From Brachionus manjavacas (lineage: Eukaryota > Rotifera > Eurotatoria > Ploima > Brachionidae), in contig JAHQIY010000005.1 of NCBI GenBank assembly GCA_019054805.1, positions 248,001 to 312,000 on the forward strand: 64,000 nt of DNA, given 5' to 3'. The translations under genes were made by a program, and so were the position numbers. This document shows, piece by piece, positions 32,290 through 44,536 of the stretch; within the stretch, counting starts at the first letter, position 1, and every line of letters starts with the position of its first letter. The notes under the pieces were generated by a model. The model had not been told where the DNA came from, made no database searches, and saw nothing but the letters and a program-made list of their open reading frames with translations.

Positions 32290-33860
32290 TATATTAAAGG
32301 AAAATTAATTACAGAACGTAAAGATATAGTAAAAATAATAAATGACTATTTTAAATCGGTTTTGAACTTGCCGAGTGCAACCGAGAGCGATATTCACTTT
32401 CCTAAAAGAACAGTCAGATTGCTGAGATTGAACCCCGACGTATTCTATAAGCCAGACAAAATTGAAGGATATCTGTCCTCCTTAAACCCTGAAAAATCTC
32501 CTCGACCGGATAGAATGCATCCATTGCTCCTTAAAAATTGCTTTAAAGAAATCTCATGCGCACTTTTATTAATATTTATAAAGCCATTTAATGAGGGTGA
32601 ACTACCAAAATTACGGAAGAAAGTAAATGTATCTCCTATACACAAAAGTGGATCAAAAATGGACATTAAAAATTAAAGACCGGTTTCACTAACTTAAATA
32701 GTCGGCAAGGTAATGAATATAATGCTTAAGGATGAGATAATGAACTATTTACTAGAATACAATTTAATCTCTAATAGACAGCATGGGTTTTTTCCTTAAA
32801 GATCATGTGCAATAAACCTATTAGAGTTCATTGATAAAGCAACTATTGAATTTGAAAAAGGCAAAAATTTTGACATTGTGTATACTTACTTCTCAAAGGC
32901 TTTTGATAAAATTCCTCATGGAAAACTGATAAAAAAACTTGAATCATATGGTATAAATGGTAAATTTCTAGGCTGGATTGAATCGTTTTTGATTCGGCAT
33001 CCAATTGAGAGGTAGTTACAAGCGGAGTACCACAAGGATCCGTACTTGGTCCAATCCTATTTATAATTTAAATCAATGATCTCCTTGAGAGCTTCAACAG
33101 TTTCTGTCTAAGATATGCTGATGACTTAAAATTCATTGATCTCTCCGAATTCTCGAACGTAGGATCATTAGAACTTCAGAAAAACCTCGATCTCCTAATG
33201 GAGTGGACAGAAAATTGGTCAACAAATCTAAACAAAAACCTTAACAAATGTAAAGCAATGTATCTAGGAAAGAGAAATGAAAAAGCCAAATAATTATTAT
33301 CAAACCAAAATATATCTTATTTCCTAGAGGAGATAACAGAAGAAAAGGTTTTGGATGTTTTTATTTCAAATGATTTGATATGGAATAAACAATGTACTGT
33401 AGCAGATATGAAAGCTAACCGAATACTGGGTCAAATAAGAAATTCTTTTAAGAACCTTAGCTAAGAATCATTAAGACTTCTCTATGCATCACTTGTGAGA
33501 ACCAATCTGGAGTATGCAGTAGGAACCTGGAGTCCGTATTTAAAAAAAGACATTATAATTCTTGAAAAAGTGCAAAGAAGAGCGACAAAACTGATTGATT
33601 ATACCAGAACCAAGTCTAATGAAGACAGATCGAAATATTTGAATCTAATAAAACTTGAAAACCGTAACAAATCTCTGTGTAAAATTATGGAACAGCTTAT
33701 CAGTTTATGCTGTTAGTGCGCAAACAATAAATAGCCTTAAAGCAGTCATTGAAAATTAAGTTTTTGGAATGGTGAAAAGCAAAGTCTGCCAAACAAACGC
33801 TTTCGAGCGTTGGTGTAGATATAAATATCTATACTGCAGATACTACTACTACTATTTTTT
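32290..33860 (+). pseudogene. Decayed CR1-like LINE (RT region to 3' end)
   Basis: A plus-strand LINE ORF2 broken by many stops and shifts. Blocks in order: SLNPEKSPRPDRMHPLLLKN (finger region, 32362-32676), then RPVSLT, YFSKAFDKIPHGKLIKKLES, the 'GVPQGSVLGP' block near 33035 and the RYADDLKF block near 33112 (frame-shifted). Then NLEYAVGTWSPYLKKDIIIL and LEKVQRRATKLI (33495-33716), the conserved tail region. It ends in (TAC)n at 33840-33854. Same family type as 28371-29050. Confidence 0.85.
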
Positions 33861-34156
33861 TTACATTCAATACATTTAATTAAATTTTAGTCTCTCAATA
33901 TTTTTATAAAAAAGAATTTAATTTATTAATTTTGATATTAATCAAAAACTCAATTCATTAAATTCAAATTCAGCATTTTTAAACAGAATAAATATTTAGA
34001 ATTTATTTAAACTTAAAGATGTATATTCGGATTTTTCTGAAAAATAAAAATAACTTTCATCATTTTTTTATTGTTTTCTTAAACATGCAGGAAATCTCTT
34101 TCTATTTAATGAGGAATCATTAAAAAAATTAAAAAAATTAAACCAAAGTAAAATCT

Positions 34157-34359
34157 TACCGTATTACCTTGTTTAAGAATGTATACGGTAAGACCCCCCT
34201 TAATGCACGAAATTACATGTGTGGTGCATGCACCTACTTAGACTTCACAATGTTAAAAAAAAAAGTTTATAAGTGCGACGAACTTAATTTGTAATTTTGT
34301 ATTAGAATTTTTTTAATTTTGGTTATAAATGCTTCACTAAAAATCAAGGTAATACGGTA
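34157..34359. mobile_element. Small TIR element, about 200 bp
   Basis: TACCGTATTACCTTG at 34157 and its exact complement CAAGGTAATACGGTA ending at 34359 form perfect 15-bp terminal repeats. The interior has CGGTAAGACCCCCC and no coding. The outermost bases are TA on both sides, so a TA target is possible. Confidence 0.55.
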
Positions 34360-37265
34360 TTAAAAAATATATTAAAAGTGAGAGTCAATTTTTTCTTATT
34401 TTAAAAATTTAAAATAAATAGTGGAAATCATAAAATAATATTTTAATTTTGACCGAGTTTGATTGTGTTTAACATTAAAAAAAATTGAGAAAAAAGCTCT
34501 CAACTAATTTAGTTTGCTATTCAGATTTAACAAAAAGCTTTTATTTCTAATCAAAAATTTTGAAAATGATTTTTAAAATCAGAAAAATTTTGTTTATTTT
34601 TACCTAATTCAAATTGCCTAGCTGATTATTAATTTATGATTTGTTGAGTCAAATCTGATTTTTTAAATAATTCAAAAATTAATGCCTTTGGTGATCATGA
34701 GATTTTGCTTTATGCAATTAATGCTAAGCAATTTGCTTTTATTTCGGAAACAAGAAAATAGTCATTATAACATATTATGATTGTCTAGTCCATTTAGCCA
34801 CAATTAGTTGAGGGTCAAATTCTGAAAAGGTTTTTATTTTTATGACTTGAAAATAAGTTCTAAACAAAAATGAATTTCAAGAATACTTGATTAACAAAAA
34901 ATAGATTCTGTGTTCGATAAAAAAAAATAAACCAAATTTGAAAATAAACAATCGAAATCATTTTAAATGGAAATTGTTGAAACAAGAAATTTGATAAAGG
35001 TATTTTTTGGCTCCATTTATGTAAACATTAAGCAAACAAATTTCTATTGTGAGCCGGATTAAGCAAAATTGGATTAAAAGTCGTAATTTGCATATCAAAT
35101 TGGTTTCAAATAATTAAATCTCTATAAAAAGGAGAAATATTTTAATTTATAAAATTTTATTTTAGATGTTATTTTATAAGTCTTTCTCTTTTATTTAAAA
35201 TGTTTAATCTCTAATAAAAATTTATTTTTTTGCACAGGATAATGAAAAGGTTTCCAATTTAGTTACCTAAGGAGAATTATTTTAAGACACTAAATATGTT
35301 TTTTAATTTAATCAAGAATCTAGCATCTTATTTAGTACTTAATAACAAGCGCTAAAAATATCATATTTGATTTAGGTATTTAAATCGACTTTTCCAATGC
35401 TTTTGTTTACATGTAACCATATCAAAAACTTAATGTTTACCTTCTTAAAAATCAAAGTTGTTTGGAAATTTGCATTTTTTTTAATTAACTATTACAAATA
35501 TCATGGTTTGAGTTCATTTATTGAATTGAAATTAAAAACCAAAAGTATTCGTAATTATAAATATAGCAACCATAACAATAATTAAATATTAAGTCATTCA
35601 AATTAGTTTTGCATTACAAAAGTTTTTTATTCTAAATTTTTTAGTAATTATTTAATTAATTTTCTTATGACATTAATTGGGTTTTAATATTCAGATTTTT
35701 TTCTGTCGGAATTTGAATTTTGTCAATTAATGTGATTTTTCAATAATTTAAATAAGCTAGAAATATGAAAAGACACTTCTGGTTTATTAGAATTAGTAAT
35801 TTAGTATTCTTTTGAATTGAAAAGAAAATTGGATTTTTTCTTTTTTTCAAAAAGTCTTAAGAATTATTTAAGTTCAATAGAAAGTTTGAAAATAAAGATT
35901 TAAAGTGAAAAAAAATTGATGATTTAAATTTTTTGAGAAATTTTTTTTATTTATTACAACAAATTTATAACCGAGCAAGAATTAATCTTTTATCTATTTA
36001 TTTTTAAATCTTTTAATAAAAATTTAAAATAAATAACACCAGGCAAATAAAAAATATTAATTAAAAAAAAAAGGAGAGAACTTTTTATTCATCGGAATTT
36101 TGAATAAAACTTTTCCTTACCACACTTATTTTTTAATTCTAATTTTATTCATTGATGAATCCTAATGCACAAAGTGAGTGAATGATAATTGTATCATAAA
36201 AGATGAACCGCAAAAATCTCCAAATTTATCAAAAGTATTTCTGAAGAATAATTAATAAAAAGTTTTAATTAAAAAAATTGGTTCAAAAAAAGGTTCAAAT
36301 ACTTGATATAAATTTTTTTTTAAATTTTGAGGAGTTTTGTAATTCATTAATTATTTTTTAGATTAGTGTTTATAATTAGGCACGGTATGAATCATTAAAC
36401 AATTCATAGTAAATAGCACAGCAATGATTGCGAAAATCAGTTTTAGACTAAATGCATAAAAAAATTATTAATTAATGAATTTAATTGACTTAAAATTTAA
36501 AAAAATTCACTTATTTTCTTGACCATCACTAAGAGGTAACATAAGTTTAGGGTTTACATTATATGGCTTTATATTATTTTCTTTAATAATATTTAAAAAA
36601 GTTAAACATTCTAGAATTAATTTAGAAATTCTAAGCATTTAAAAATTAAGGTTTATTAATACGTTTTAACAACAGTAATTTTAAATTTTTTAAAATAAAA
36701 AAAAGTTTAATAAGTGGAATTTTTTTTTCAAACGATCAATAGCACTTAAATTTATTTTTATAGAACTCTTAAATTTTAAGCTTATTAAGGTTGAATTTAT
36801 TTTTATTGTGTTAATGAATTAAATAGAAAAATAAACAAAATTTAGATTTAAATATGTTACATTTGAATTTAAATTAAAAAAAGTCTACTTTTTAATCAAA
36901 TATCTTATAAAACTTTTAATTAATTTAAATTATTTTTTTAATATTTTCGAAGTTATATAACAAGAATTTGTACACCTTTATTAAAACTAAAAGATTTTGC
37001 GTATTTAAGGAAATATAAACTTTTACCTAAAAAATTTATTCTACATATTTTCAAAGTTTTGTATTTTTAATTCCAAATTTTTCTGGTGTCATAGTTAAAA
37101 AAACGATTTAAAGAAAAAAAAAATTTACAACTGTCCATCGCTTTTATTTACATCAAACTGAAAATAAACACATCATCTTATCAATCAAATCAACGCCAAC
37201 TTTTGTTTTGTTATAAGTTCAATAATATTTAGCAAATATTATAGTTCCTTTTCAATCGAAACTTT
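34360..37265. other. No gene seen
   Basis: Nearly 3 kb of very AT-rich DNA. Open frames are short and of poly-A/T composition. No RNA gene or repeat is supportable. Confidence 0.55.
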
Positions 37266-37269
37266 CTTT

Positions 37270-38480
37270 GAAATGAGCATAGTTAAGTGTTCAGGAAAGA
37301 AAGAAGAAATAGTAAGGTAGCAATTTCGTAATCGAGTCGGGTGTTCAACTAATCTTGATTCAAAACCCGCTTTTTATTCATTAACCAGCTTGACAATCAA
37401 TGGAACAGAATGAGTCAGGTCCTCCCGCTACATATCTTTCGCTCAATTCAAAAATGTGAAGAGTTTAAGTTTATTAAGAGCCTCAGTCAGATTCTCAGAC
37501 TTGAGTTTGCAAGACTTGAATTTTTTGAATATTAGGCTCTGAAAATGAATTCAGGCACGGAAAAGAGTAATCAATTAAAGATCTGTTTAAAGATTTATAT
37601 AGGTTTTCTTAGTAAGTAAAAGACCCCATTTTTGGTTTCACAATATTTTTATTAAGTCTAACCGTGAACTACAACGCTGTTTTATTTCATCAATCATTGG
37701 GGTAAAGGTTCGTTTTGAATCAAATTTTATACCTAAGAACTTGATTTTCTTTTGACTCTCAATTTTATTTTCATATATTTTTTAGTTTAAGTCAATATTT
37801 TCTTTATTGTATTTAGTGAAGACAATGAAGCAAGGCTGTTCATCTTCCACTTGAAGAGCCATTTTTCGTCTTAGTATTTGTTTATCTTATTTTCTAGATT
37901 TCCTTTTTTCTTAAAAATCTAGAATGCGACCAAGTCCTCGACAAAAACAATAGAGTATTCATTTTTTTTATTTCTTCTAGGTTTATCATTGATAAAAATA
38001 TTAAAAATTAAATGACTAATTACCGAGCCTTGAGGAACACCTGCAGTAATATGGTATTCATCACTTATATGACCATTTGCATTAACTTAAATGATCCTGA
38101 GTCTAAGAATGAATTAATCCAATGTATTAGGTAATGGGTTCGAGTGTGTAATAATTGCAGTGTAGATGATCAACTCGATGCAGTAGCCTCTGTGTCAGAT
38201 AGAAGCCGTTGCTCAAAAAGGTACTAGAAAAGAAGATGAGCGCTTCCCCATTATCCACTTGAATAGAAAAGGGACAATTATAATTATTATTATACTAGGT
38301 AATGGGGAAGGTTCAAGTTTGTAATTAAAATCATCATTAGATCATCAAGTCCTATCAAAGGATTTGGAGATATCAAAAAGTAGGGATCAAACTTTTCTTT
38401 TTCTATTAAATGATTCTTAAATTTTTTGAACAAGAAAGATAAGATTATAATGTCGGTAGGTAGCTGAGTCTTGTGTTAAA
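37270..38480 (-). pseudogene. Decayed LINE, same family as 58140-59255
   Basis: Reading from 37300 the sequence aligns with 58350 onward (GAAGAAATAGTAAGGTAGCA; later TTACCGAGCCTTGAGGAACA, the complement of the 'GVPQGS' block). All RT landmarks are present in order but broken. The 5' part near 38345-38440 matches 59870-59960. A separate short insertion interrupts it at about 38140-38300. Confidence 0.75.
38140..38300 (+). mobile_element. Short insertion in the LINE with (ATT)n tail
   Basis: TAGGTAATGGG...TGTGTAAT at 38128 and TAGGTAATGGGG...TTTGTAAT at 38296 flank about 150 bp absent from the related LINE at 59790-59880. The insert contains GATCAACTCGATGCAGTAGC and ends ATTATAATTATTATTATA. 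A tailed, target-duplicating insert of this size suggests a SINE or truncated retroelement. Confidence 0.45.
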
Positions 38481-39967
38481 AGCGAATTTTTTAATATCGT
38501 GAGAATTTTGCTTTCTCTAAGGCTTAAGCTAAAAAGGTTAATAATGTCTTTTAAAATATTTAAATTTTTTTATATAAGGTTATGAACTGCAATAACTTAT
38601 GTTGTTATGAGACTGATTCAATTTTTTAAGATTCAAGTAGACAAAATTGATATTTTTTTTTAAATTTTATAAAATTTACAGACTTTTTTTAAATCACAAG
38701 TCTTAAGTCAAGTCAAAAGAAAAAAAAAATTTTAAGTCAATGACTTGACTTAAAGACTTGTGACTAAGACTCAAAACTGTGACTTATAAACAAGTCTGAA
38801 AATTTCCCGGCACAATGCCTTTTTTAAAATTTAGCTCTATATATCATCTTATAGATAATTTTACTTGGATTTTAAATATATATAAAATATTTTGATACAA
38901 TGATCCATTCAAAAGTTATGAAAAAAAACCTCCTAAATTTTGACTATTTTTTATGCCATAAATTCAAGTGTTTTTACATGTTTGATCATAACTTTATAAT
39001 AAAATAAGCTAAGCACGTCGAATTTTGTACTTGAAAACTAAATTGCCTAAGAATTAATAAAAAATGGTTAAAATTGCATTTTTTTATAATTAAGTCTCTT
39101 AACCTAATGACTTATATAAAAAATATTGCAGGATATAAGTAGGTCCAGAAGTTTAAAAAATTTATTAAGGGAAGAAATACAAAAATTGTTTTTTTAAAAA
39201 AGCTAAAATAAACAGCATTAAAATTAAAATGATTATTTAGCTTTATATAATAATAATAAAGAGCTACAGCAAGCGAGCTTGCGGAGATAGCTTACTCGGA
39301 AGCCATCATTACATGGTAGCTAATTGCACAAAAATCGAGAGATAAATTAAGGAACTACAATAAAAGTTACAGAGACGAAACTGAGGTACAAGACGATTAC
39401 GAGAGATTATACAGATTGATGAGTTAAGTAGATTTAAAGTAATTCAAAAAAATTTGTCATTAATAAGAAATTAATAAAAAATAAATTAAATAATTGTACA
39501 ATAGTATAAAAAACTAATAAGAGATCAGTCACTTCATATATAAGTGCAATTAATTAAGAAAAAAGAATTTATAGAGAACATTAAGGGTAAAGAAAAAGAT
39601 TAATAGAAAATAATTTACAGAAGAAATAGCTACAATTTTAAATATAGATAGAAAATTTCGAATAAATAGATACAAGATTGTATATAGAGATAGGTGAGTT
39701 TATTAATTAAAAAACTTATAAAGCTAATAAATAAAAAAATTTATGAATCCAAATTTTTTTACATTAAAAGCTTAGTTACATATGTTTGAAATTTCATTGC
39801 CCTTTGATTAGAGGTACTTCTTATGATACCTCAAAATTTTTTTTCTCTTCAAGTTCTGTTAACTTTCTAATGCCTTTTTATATAAACTAACTTTAAATTC
39901 CAATGGCGAAAGGGGTTTGACTACTCAAGGCCATTTTAAATAATAAATAAAAATTTAAAAAAAATAT
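38481..39967. other. Mostly empty; hairpin and one exon-like patch
   Basis: 38697-38714 (ACAAGTCTTAAGTCAAGT) pairs with 38741-38761 as a hairpin, within a longer run of AAGTC/GACTT words. At about 39334-39426 a frame reads AQKSRDKLRNYNKSYRDETE, then DDYERLYRLMS and a stop. It is preceded by a GC-richer segment (AGCAAGCGAGCTTGCGGAGA). It could be a terminal exon or a remnant. Confidence 0.3.
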
Positions 39968-40981
39968 TATGGTAAATGAGCCTAACCGGGTGACCTATTT
40001 TTTTTTTATTGCATAAAACGATCCCATTTTGTTTGAGAACTCCAAAAATGCTCACCGAATTAGATCTATTTTTTTGACTCACCCATTTACCTCCTGCGGT
40101 TAATTATGTTAGGGCTAATAGGGATAATTGGGTTAACCGAAATACCCCGAAAACAATTTATATTTTGCTCCAAAACTAACCTTTTTTCCAGAATATTCAC
40201 CGAATTCACCCAATTAGCCCGATAATAATTAAAAAAGGATTTAAACTGTATAAATTTGAAGTTTGAGTAGTGTTCAATTTTTTTTCAAAAACATATTTTT
40301 TTGCGTTATCAAGATCTTCCATCGAATACTTTTTTTTTTAACTTCTTTTTGTTTTGTTCTGATTCATTTTTATAAAATATTGACGATTATTGATAATACA
40401 GAATGAATATTTTTATCAAATAAAATCAAATTATTTTTGTAAAAAAAGGAAAAACAAAATTTAAAATTTTTCATAAAAAATGACGTCATTGTGATCATTC
40501 TTGTCCTTTCAGTCTAATTATGTTAAATATTTTATTTTTAGGGGTAAATGGGTGGGATTTTTGGGTATTGAGGTGATACCTCATTAACCTCTTAACCCAT
40601 AAAAAATAACAACATTAGACAACGGACCCATCGGCTATCTTAAAATTCTAGTAAAATTATTTTCTATTAATCAAGACCCGCTGAAAACGATAAGCAAATA
40701 AGTTTAGTTCAAACTTGTTCCGTCATCGGATCAAAAATTGTCAAACATAATTACTAATTTGAAAAATTCTACCGAATTAGCCGAAAAAAAACTTTGAATT
40801 AAAAAAAAAAAGGTTTAAAAATTTTTTAAAAATATTTCATATATATATTTGGATTCCTCTCTTCAAGATCTACAAGATTATGTGGGTTGTTTAAAAAATA
40901 TAATAAAACGACTGATATATTTCGGTTTTTCAAATTACGTCACCGAATTTACATTAAATACATTTAGGCTGTGTTACCATA
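39968..40981. mobile_element. 1-kb TIR element, copy B (apparently complete)
   Basis: Ends are TATGGTAAATGAGCCTAA (39968) and, inverted, TATGGTAACACAGCCTAA (40981): imperfect terminal repeats of about 18 bp. The 1014-bp body matches copy A (23411-24415) in inverted orientation, and its left part (CTCACC ... ACCTCCTGCGGTTAATTATG) resembles 57635-57790. The interior has no long open frame, so it depends on another element's transposase. Superfamily unassigned. Confidence 0.75.
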
Positions 40982-41270
40982 GAAGATTTCGATTCTTCTT
41001 TTACCACGTTATCTACCTTTTACCATTATTTTATCTAGTATTAATTTATTACTTTTTTAAGGCTTAATTTTATATTTTTTTATTTCGGCTTAACTGGCAT
41101 GTCAAAAAATTAAAACTTTTTTTAAAGGAATTATTAATATCGATTGCTTATCCGAGAAAAAAAAATAATTTAGCATCGCATGCTCTGACTCATTACCAAA
41201 ATACAACTCATAAAATTTTAAATGTAACAAAGTCTTGAATGTTTTCTAAAATTTTTTTTTAATTGATTAG

Positions 41271-42983
41271 ATGGACCAAGACTCAAGAGGACAACAAAGT
41301 GAAATTGGCGAAGATTTGACAGATGCAGAAAAATCTCTGCCAAATGATCTAAAAAATGGCAAAAATGAACGCCGCCACACCGATTCCTATTCCAGTATTT
41401 TTAAAACCAAAACATTTAACAAAAAAACCAAACGAAAACTGCACAACCAAAGCTTTACCAGCATCAACTCATTTACACAAACTTCTCTTTCGTTCAAAAA
41501 CGATGAGACTCAGTCGATTTTATTCGAAAATGCCGAAACTCCAGTGCCAGTCGTTCAGATCGACTACGATGCATTGATACCAAACAGACACACCGATTTG
41601 ACCAAATTGTCATACTCGAACAATTTGGAAAAATACCTAATTACCCGCATCTACTCGGATGTAAACAAATTGAGCACTTTGATATCCCAAATGGACCACA
41701 TTGATTTGGAGCACTTTTTGAAAACTCCCGATGAAAATGAATGCCTTCCGATGTACTATGCAATTAAGGCCGAGTGTGTCAATTCAATAAGGCTTTTGCT
41801 TCTTAGAGGAACTAGTCTGAGCAGAACAACAAAATCAGGCGATCCAGCTCTTCATTTGGCATGTCTCCTGGGAGCTTCGCTAGGCCTAATTGAATTTCTT
41901 GTTTCCAAAACAGATGATCTGTACCAGACTGACCAAGAGGGCTGGTGCTCGCTGCACTGTGCTTGCAATCAGGGCCATCTCGGCATCGTCAAGTACTTGA
42001 TAGAGAAAAAATTTATGAATCCAAATTTCAAAGACACCAAAACTAGCCACACCGGTATTCAACTTGCTGCCATGAATGGACAAATCCATGTGGTGGACTA
42101 TCTTTTAACTTTTCAAAGTGTGACCGGAGTTAAGAACACCACTTTGACCGAGACAAGCAATCTGCCGAGTGATCCCAAGAGTTTGGATAAAAAGCTTGAA
42201 TTTGTTGTGGAAGCGAACAAAAAAGTCAAACTTAAGGAGAGAATTTCCCTAGAGCCTAAATTTTTATATTCTCACGATAATAGGAAAAAGTCTCCTGGCA
42301 AGTTTATGTACAGCAATTTCCTGATAGACATCAAGAGTCAAAATAACGAGGGTCAAAATTTACTGCACATCGCTTGTTTCTATGGACAGTACGATATTGT
42401 CAGAACCTTGCTGAAAAAGTACGCCAGCAATCAGCTGGACCTGAACAGTGTTGACTTTAAAGGAAGGACGTGTCTAGATTTGGCGTGGATTTGGCTCATT
42501 TATTCCAGCTCAAGTGAAGCAAAGAGCATTTTTTATGATCCCAAAAATTATTTTTATGTGCAAGAAAAAGAGCTAATAAATAATGAAAAAATTGATCGAG
42601 AAGTCAAATTATTGTTTTTGCTGGCAAGTTTTGGTGCCAAGTTTTCCAGTCAAAAGCAGATTTTGTTCAAAAAATGTATTTCAAAATTTTTGTACCAAAT
42701 GGGCCAAGATTTGACCGAAGACTTTATTTCCATTCAAGTTTATCTGAAACTTGTTCATCACTTGTTTAAATTGAATTTACCCACATTGTTTTTGCAACAT
42801 AAAGTGCTCGGTAGTGCTGTAAATGAAAACAAAAATTCTGGTTTTAATAGACTAGAGTTGGCTAAAAATTTGGAAGATATACGAAGCTTTGTTGAGAAAA
42901 ATGTGTTCGATTCTTTGGAAAAACAGATTTATTTAGATGAAATTTCAGCTATAATGGAGGCTTTGGCTAAAATTAAAATTTAA
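41271..42983 (+). CDS. Ankyrin-repeat protein, 570 aa
   Basis: Intronless frame of 570 codons. The ATG follows directly on TTTAATTGATTAG, an acceptor-like site, so an upstream non-coding exon or spliced leader is likely; the TAG is an in-frame stop. Residues 1-100 are polar and disordered. Ankyrin repeats follow: about 152-182 (DENECLPMYYAIKAECVNSI), 185-215 (GDPALHLACLLGASLGLIEF), 219-249 (GWCSLHCACNQGHLGIVKYL), 256-283 (HTGIQLAAMNGQIHVVDYLL), then, after a Lys-rich insert, 360-390 (GQNLLHIACFYGQYDIVRTL) and a partial repeat (GRTCLDLAW). A helical C-terminal region of about 150 residues is not recognised. Ankyrin repeats bind protein partners; the partner is unknown. Codon use is less AT-rich than the flanks. 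Confidence 0.9.
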   Translation: MDQDSRGQQSEIGEDLTDAEKSLPNDLKNGKNERRHTDSYSSIFKTKTFNKKTKRKLHNQSFTSINSFTQTSLSFKNDETQSILFENAETPVPVVQIDYDALIPNRHTDLTKLSYSNNLEKYLITRIYSDVNKLSTLISQMDHIDLEHFLKTPDENECLPMYYAIKAECVNSIRLLLLRGTSLSRTTKSGDPALHLACLLGASLGLIEFLVSKTDDLYQTDQEGWCSLHCACNQGHLGIVKYLIEKKFMNPNFKDTKTSHTGIQLAAMNGQIHVVDYLLTFQSVTGVKNTTLTETSNLPSDPKSLDKKLEFVVEANKKVKLKERISLEPKFLYSHDNRKKSPGKFMYSNFLIDIKSQNNEGQNLLHIACFYGQYDIVRTLLKKYASNQLDLNSVDFKGRTCLDLAWIWLIYSSSSEAKSIFYDPKNYFYVQEKELINNEKIDREVKLLFLLASFGAKFSSQKQILFKKCISKFLYQMGQDLTEDFISIQVYLKLVHHLFKLNLPTLFLQHKVLGSAVNENKNSGFNRLELAKNLEDIRSFVEKNVFDSLEKQIYLDEISAIMEALAKIKI

Positions 42984-43420
42984 AAAAAAAATTAAAATTT
43001 TATCTAATCAAGCCAAATTTAGTTGAGATAATCGCTGTTGAATTTATTATTTTGTTTTGAAAATTTTTTCCTCTTTCTTTTAAAAAATTTTTATTGATAA
43101 TAAACATGTCACTAATTTTTCATGGATCCTACAAAATTTTAATTTATTTTACTTCAAGATTGGATTTTTTAAACAGTCAAAATAAAATTTGTTAAATTTG
43201 GAATTTTGTAAATATTTCAAAAACCATGAGAGCTTGTGGAATATTAAGAACGCTCAGGAAATGCCATGTTCGGAAGTACAATCTTCGAATGGATAGATTA
43301 GAAATTATAACATTTTTAAATTTATTTAAAAAATCTGCAAAAGCCAAAATTTAGGATTTTTGATCTATGCAAATCCGTCATGATACTTCTAAACAGGACA
43401 TCGACGAATTGGTAAAATGT
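42984..43420. other. Short intergenic spacer
   Basis: 3' UTR and spacer of the ankyrin gene. AATAAA-like signals are present near 43098. No gene seen. Confidence 0.4.
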
Positions 43421-43422
43421 GC

Positions 43423-43560
43423 TTTAACTATAAAAAATGTAAAATAATGGAAATTGGAAACAATAAAGCAGTGACTAGAATAGAAGAGTTCAACATGACT
43501 ATTGATGACCGAACAACACACACTTAAGATAAAACCTTGGAGTTTACTAATAAATTAATC
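43423..43560 (+). pseudogene. LINE fragment downstream of the RT active site
   Basis: A frame reads FNYKKCKIMEIGNNKAVTRI, then FNMTIDDRTTHT, a stop and DKTLE. 'N..KCK.M.IG...' followed by a diverged 'DLGV'-type block is the thumb-proximal pattern of CR1/L2-like LINEs. It is a short isolated remnant. Confidence 0.5.
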
Positions 43561-43797
43561 AAAAATAATAGTTGAATATCATGAATCAAAATAAGGTCTT
43601 ATTTTACTCAATTTTTCTTAAGTTTTTCATCAAAATTAAACTAGTTTAACAAAAAACATTTATTAAACATAGAAATAATAATAGAATCAAGAACTAAAAA
43701 TATTCGAAACGAAAAGATCAATCGAATGGGATGAAAAATTGTAGACTCAAATTTTTGACTTTTTTGAGCTCAAAGAATAGCAAAAGTAGTGTTAGAT

Positions 43798-43922
43798 GCG
43801 GTCAGACAAAACCGGTCCATTAGGGGAACGGTTTTAAGCGGTCATTTGGCCGGTCAGCTTGGCGGTCAAAATTTTGGACTGCCAAAATAAACGGTCTAAA
43901 ATAAACGGGCGGTCAAAGAAGA
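43798..43922 (+). repeat. CGGTC-word minisatellite-like cluster
   Basis: The word CGGTC (or CCGGTC) occurs about seven times in 125 bp of otherwise AT-rich DNA, at irregular spacing of 12-25 bp. It lies just 5' of the large hairpin and the LINE at 44.5 kb. Confidence 0.5.
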
Positions 43923-44039
43923 AGAAGATTAATTTCGGGGAAAATTTAAAAATTAAAAAATTTACTTGAAAAATTTTTATTCAAAAATTTTTTATTGAAA
44001 AATAAAAAAAAAAAATAAAAAATTTTATTCAAAAAAACG

Positions 44040-44425
44040 TTGTTTGCAGTTGTTAGAAGTTGGTGGTTGGTTGATAGTAGGTGGTGGTTGTTGGTGTTTG
44101 TGGTTAGTGGCTGTTGGTTGTAGTTGGTTGGTAGTTGGTAGTAGTTAGTAGTAGTAAGTATTAGTTGGTAGGAGTTGGCAGTTGGTTAGTTGTTGGTGTT
44201 TGTGGTTAGTGGTGATTAGTAGGTGATTAGTTGTTGGTAGTTGGTGATTGGACATAGGCCAACAACCAATAACCAACAATTTCCAACGACCTAAAAGTAC
44301 CAACTACCAACTGCCAACAACCACTAACCACAAACACCAACAACTACTCCCAACTGCCAACATTCAACCAATACCAACCACCAACTACTACCAACTAATA
44401 CTTACTACTACTAACTACAACGAGT
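44040..44425. repeat. GTTGGT-type minisatellite forming a long hairpin
   Basis: The first half is built of GTTGGTAGTTGGT-like words. The second half is the complement (ACCAACTACCAAC-like). Arms at about 44142-44258 and 44262-44417 match imperfectly over 115-155 bp, including TTAGTAGTAGTAAGTATTAG and TTGTTGGTGTTTGTGGTTAG. The turn is at GACATAGGCCAACAACC. Such a structure can extrude a cruciform. It may be the 5' end of the following LINE or an independent foldback. Confidence 0.75.
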
Positions 44426-44536
44426 AACGAGTCTAGTATTTTTTGTAAAAAAAAAAAAAAAATAAAATTCAAAAAAATTTTAATAAATTTTCAAAACTGC
44501 TGAAACACATTCGTCCAGCTATCTGACACTGCCAAA

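Noticed and set aside
41886..42089. Minus-strand frame inside the ankyrin gene
   Set aside because: Antisense shadow of the ankyrin repeats.
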